A DNA stretch of 64,000 nt from Bacillus methanolicus (GTDB lineage: Bacteria; Bacillota; Bacilli; Bacillales; Cytobacillaceae): the NCBI RefSeq assembly GCF_008764295.1, contig NZ_VTQX01000003.1, positions 62,001 to 126,000 on the forward strand, given 5' to 3'. Below are positions 61,322 to 64,000 of the stretch, in pieces (positions within the stretch are counted from its first letter, which is position 1; the number at the start of each line of letters is the position of its first letter). A program made the position numbers and the translations under genes. Under the pieces are notes generated by a model. That model made no database searches and was not told the DNA's origin. It was given only the letters and a program-made list of their open reading frames with translations.

Positions 61322-61433
61322 AAGGCTTTGTTAAACACTCCTCTTGCTCAAACCGTTTTTAGCTCATTTCGTGTGAAACCAAGGTTTCATTCGAAATGAG
61401 CCAAAAATCACTACCATCCTTTAACAAAGCCTT
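61322..61433. repeat. Nested palindromic element (MITE-like), possible terminator
   Basis: The outer inverted repeats AAGGCTTTGTTAAA (61322-61335) and TTTAACAAAGCCTT (61420-61433) are perfect. Inside, GCTCATTTCG (61362-61371) pairs with CGAAATGAGC (61392-61401), and TGAAACC with GGTTTCA. About 110 bases in all, with no coding frame. A degraded relative is at 20881-20990 in the opposite orientation. It directly follows the chemoreceptor gene. Confidence 0.7.
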
Positions 61434-61564
61434 TTCAAAAGAAAATCCCTCCTAAGTATATAATGCAAGCGCTTTTTTGAGACCAATTTGAAAGAATCGT
61501 TCACTAACAAGGCAGTGTCTAAAAGCCATGAAAACTCTTTTTTTTATTCTGTCTCCAATCGCAA

Positions 61565-62503
61565 TTAAATTGCTTCATATTGCCAAACTTTGTCAGATAG
61601 ATATTTTCGACACTGATTATTAGCAACCAAATATTCTAAATGAGCCAGAGCCTCGCCGATTGCAAATCTCATTTGATGAACATTTACATGTTGAAATAAT
61701 GAAAGTGTTACCTCATATATTGTTGCTGGTTGCTTAACGAGGAAATATGTAAACTCCAGCCTTTCTTCGTGATGATCAATCAATTCATCAATGCGGCTAT
61801 TAGCATTTTTAAAAGGCTTAAAGTGCGACGGGAACACATATTGCGCATTTAATTTTTTAATCTTCTCCAATGAGGTAAGAAATGATTGCAATGGATTGGG
61901 ATTCCCCCTAAACCTGTAAGAAATATTTGGTGATACTTTCGGAAGAATATGATCAGTTGAGAAGAGAATACTTTTCTCCTTATTATATAAAACAAATAAT
62001 CCATCAGAGTGTCCAGGTGTGCTCATGACTTCGAATTCTAGCTTTCCAAACATAATTTTCATTCCTTCGATCACTTCATGCTGGACAATAGGATATGGCT
62101 CAACTCGCGCGGTGAAACTTTCTTCATCGGTCATGAGCTGATCTATTAATTCTTGTGGAAGGCCGCATGTTAAATAGTCTTGGCGCTTCCTTTTTAATGA
62201 TTCCCTGCCCCAATAAGTTAAACCCACTTCAGCATCTGTTCTTGTCATCCACACATCTGCACCTGTTAACTTTTGCAAACTACCAGCATAGCCAAAATGA
62301 TCGGGATGACAATGGGTGATGATTATATTTTTAATATGATTTTTAGCAACGATTGGAGCCCAAATATTCCTGGTTACTTCCGAATTCAATCCTGTATCTA
62401 AAACCGTTTTTCCATTACTGCCTTCGGCGATAAAACAATTGACATGATTTAGTCGGAAAGGTAAAGGGATGGTTATTTGTTCAATTCCAAACTCAGATAG
62501 CAT
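61565..62503 (-). CDS. Metallo-beta-lactamase-fold hydrolase
   Basis: 312 aa. THCHPDHFGYAGSL is the HxHxDH motif. STPGHSDGLFVLY (His) and ILFSTDHILPKVSP (Asp) complete the metal site, and YVFPSHFKPF carries a final His. The C-terminal helical part resembles a winged helix (VHQMRFAIGEALAHLEYL), as in several glyoxalase II-like Bacillus proteins. GAGGAGG precedes the ATG at 62503. Substrate unknown. Confidence 0.87.
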   Translation of the reverse strand: MLSEFGIEQITIPLPFRLNHVNCFIAEGSNGKTVLDTGLNSEVTRNIWAPIVAKNHIKNIIITHCHPDHFGYAGSLQKLTGADVWMTRTDAEVGLTYWGRESLKRKRQDYLTCGLPQELIDQLMTDEESFTARVEPYPIVQHEVIEGMKIMFGKLEFEVMSTPGHSDGLFVLYNKEKSILFSTDHILPKVSPNISYRFRGNPNPLQSFLTSLEKIKKLNAQYVFPSHFKPFKNANSRIDELIDHHEERLEFTYFLVKQPATIYEVTLSLFQHVNVHQMRFAIGEALAHLEYLVANNQCRKYLSDKVWQYEAI

Positions 62504-62655
62504 GCTCTTCCTCCTCAATCAATCTCAGGTTGAATTTTATACAAATAAAATGATAGCAATTTTCAGAAACTTATACAATAACTTAAATTTTATCCAGTTA
62601 GTCAAAATCACCTTAGTGGTAAAAGGTCTGTCCTTATTGGTATTTAAAACTACAT

Positions 62656-62704
62656 AAAAAACAACACATGTGTGCAGTATTTTTTACTGAAGTACATGTG
62701 TTGC
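62656..62704 (-). terminator. Terminator after the YkvA-like gene
   Basis: Minus-strand CAACACATGT pairs with ACATGTGTTG, with an inner CAGTA/TACTG stem, then TTTTTT. Confidence 0.85.
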
Positions 62705-62710
62705 CCCCAT

Positions 62711-63079
62711 TTATATCTTTTTATCAACTTCTGACGTGTCAACATTTGTGCCAAACCAATGAACAAGCTTCTCTTTAGCCTTCCCTTTTACTTCATCATC
62801 AATATGAACAGCCACTTGAAATAAAGCAACACCAAGCGCTCCTAAGTCATCGGTAAAGCCTACACCTGCCATAAAGTCTGGGATTAAATCAATCGGAAGA
62901 ATGAAGTATCCAAGTGCTGCTAAAATGGTTATGCGCGCTTTTTTAGGCAACTCAGGCTTCTGAAGTGTGTAATAGAGCAACAGTGCTGTATACACAACCG
63001 AATGCCCTGCCTTTAACGCAAATCGCTTTAATTTGCTCCAAAACTTTTGCTCTGAATAGTGCTTTTCCATTCCTTCCAT
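62711..63079 (-). CDS. YkvA/DUF1232 family membrane protein
   Basis: 122 aa from ATG 63079. The conserved core ALGYFILPIDLIPDFMAGVG followed by DDLGALGVALF is the DUF1232 signature. One or two membrane helices, short polar ends. Function unknown. A TTG start seven codons upstream is possible. Confidence 0.85.
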   Translation of the reverse strand: MEGMEKHYSEQKFWSKLKRFALKAGHSVVYTALLLYYTLQKPELPKKARITILAALGYFILPIDLIPDFMAGVGFTDDLGALGVALFQVAVHIDDEVKGKAKEKLVHWFGTNVDTSEVDKKI

Positions 63080-63146
63080 CTCGATCACACCTTCTTTCAA
63101 CTTGCCTTTTATTATATCTCATCTTCGGCATAATTACATGGACAAG

Positions 63147-63887
63147 CTAATAAACCTTTAACGCCTCAAACTTAAATCCACCGTATCGATAATTTTGGTT
63201 TTTGTACATTTCCTTAACGCTATCCTCTCCATCTGCTACTAAAATAACTTGTTTGTCAGGAAACTCGTCCATGATAAACTGTTGAAGTTGGCTTGCAACT
63301 CCTCTCCGTCGATAAGAAGGTAAGATAACGAGGCCGTCTATTTCAACCGTTTCTTTCCCAATAATAGCGTCGACCATGCCAGCTGGATTACCATCATAGT
63401 AAGCCATCAACTGCATAAATTTTTGAGTGCCGAAGTTTTTCACATGTATATCTCTTTTTTGTCTTGCAAAATCCGAACTAATCTCTGAATCAATCTCATA
63501 TGCGAGTTTGAGAAATTGAGGCAAATTTTCATCTGTCACTTTGTCAACCATTATCGAATGATTTTTATCCACCTTGGCAAAATCACTCGGTAAAATATAA
63601 TAAAATTCTTGAAAACCAATATTAAAACCATTATTTCTTAAATACTGTTCCAGCTCAACAGGTATCTTTTCGTTCTCTAGAAATAAAAGCTTCACATGGT
63701 CTTGCCCGTTTTGTTGATGAAAATCTCTTAAATATTGCACCGATTCTACTAACTCTATTAATGTCGGCACTCTCTTAAACTGAATAAAGTTTCCATCATA
63801 TAATAATAGCATTTCAGCAGTATGGTAATGTTTTATGAACTGATTTTCAAATATCATTTTCCCTCTATAAAAAATATCACTAAACAT
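63147..63887 (-). CDS. GNAT family N-acetyltransferase
   Basis: 246 aa. The N-terminal 125 residues are family-specific. The C-terminal half has the acetyl-CoA-binding motif LVILPSYRRRGVASQLQQF and YKNQNYRYGGF at the end, as in GNAT enzymes. AAAGGAG precedes the ATG. Substrate unknown. An upstream gene on the same strand probably ends near 63956. Confidence 0.85.
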   Translation of the reverse strand: MFSDIFYRGKMIFENQFIKHYHTAEMLLLYDGNFIQFKRVPTLIELVESVQYLRDFHQQNGQDHVKLLFLENEKIPVELEQYLRNNGFNIGFQEFYYILPSDFAKVDKNHSIMVDKVTDENLPQFLKLAYEIDSEISSDFARQKRDIHVKNFGTQKFMQLMAYYDGNPAGMVDAIIGKETVEIDGLVILPSYRRRGVASQLQQFIMDEFPDKQVILVADGEDSVKEMYKNQNYRYGGFKFEALKVY

Positions 63888-63955
63888 CTGCGAAGCTCCT
63901 TTACTTTCATCAATTATTTATTTAACCCAAAACGAGCGATTCTTTTTAATTTCTG

Positions 63956-64000
63956 TCACCATTTCTTTTTTCTAATAACACGTGCACCGATGAACATAAT
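63956..64000 (-). CDS. Possible 3' end of an unidentified gene
   Basis: On the minus strand a frame reaching the window edge ends MFIGARVIRKKKW and stops at TGA (63956-63958). Only 14 residues are visible, basic as the tail of a membrane protein would be. It cannot be identified. Confidence 0.25.
   Translation of the reverse strand: MMFIGARVIRKKKW

Noticed and set aside
1..64000. CRISPR arrays, rRNA and tRNA genes (including tRNA-Sec near selB)
   Set aside because: No regularly spaced direct repeats, tRNA cloverleaf-type ends or rRNA sequence were seen in any intergenic gap on reading both strands; a covariance-model search would be decisive.

Overview
The window is low-GC DNA from an endospore-forming member of the Bacillaceae. 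Strong AGGAGG-type ribosome binding sites precede most genes. TTG and GTG starts are common. Many gene families are typical of Bacillus (pabA/pabB, helD, DUF3889, DUF1659/DUF2922/YvrJ, YwaF, YkvA), and two sequences fit the sporulation sigma-K promoter consensus exactly. SelB (selenocysteine) and glutaminyl-tRNA synthetase are unusual for Bacillus subtilis-like bacteria, and a putative Fnr box suggests a facultative anaerobe. I cannot name the species.

Layout. 1-2.1 kb: a UPF0718 permease (cut by the window edge) and a His-rich zinc-binding lipoprotein (ZnuA type) diverge from two Zur-box palindromes. 2.1-3.45 kb: decayed DNA with a DUF4279 gene and the apparent tail of a toxin-like protein. 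3.5-5.8 kb: p-aminobenzoate synthesis (pabA and a pabB-pabC fusion). 5.9-22 kb: housekeeping and accessory genes, including an epimerase/dehydratase, a secreted SGNH hydrolase with a membrane acyltransferase, an SDR, heme O synthase, DinB-like and VOC proteins, a giant membrane protein, HelD, an M42 peptidase and a D-amino-acid aminotransferase/dipeptidase pair.

23.3-35.1 kb is the most interesting region: a spore-associated polysaccharide locus. It encodes what looks like the full WbpA-WbpB-WbpE-WbpD-WbpI set, which in Pseudomonas makes UDP-2,3-diacetamido-2,3-dideoxy-mannuronic acid. It also has four glycosyltransferases (two of them paralogues), a homologue of the animal heparan/heparosan D-glucuronyl C5-epimerase, and two small coat-like proteins. 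Two transcription units have exact sigma-K promoters (AC-N16-CATANNNTA), so the product is probably made in the mother cell and placed on the spore surface.

35.5-49.5 kb: a lipoprotein gene broken at a run of seven A, two PPOX flavoproteins, a TPR protein, a small-multidrug-export family protein, serine dehydratase (sdaAB, sdaAA), glnS, an acyl-CoA ligase, an acyl-CoA dehydrogenase, selB, a DUF3889 protein, a P-loop kinase and YwaF. 49.6-54.5 kb: sbcD-sbcC and a cold-shock gene with a long leader. 54.6-55.5 kb: the DUF1659-DUF2922-YvrJ trio. 55.7-58.9 kb: an operon of cstA, a cory-CC-star protein and an ArsA-family ATPase, under a promoter containing a cre site. 59-64 kb: a holin-like protein, a chemoreceptor with a sigma-D promoter, an MBL-fold hydrolase, a YkvA protein and a GNAT acetyltransferase. 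No rRNA, tRNA or CRISPR array was seen. No intact insertion sequence was seen, but two families of dispersed non-coding repeats are present.
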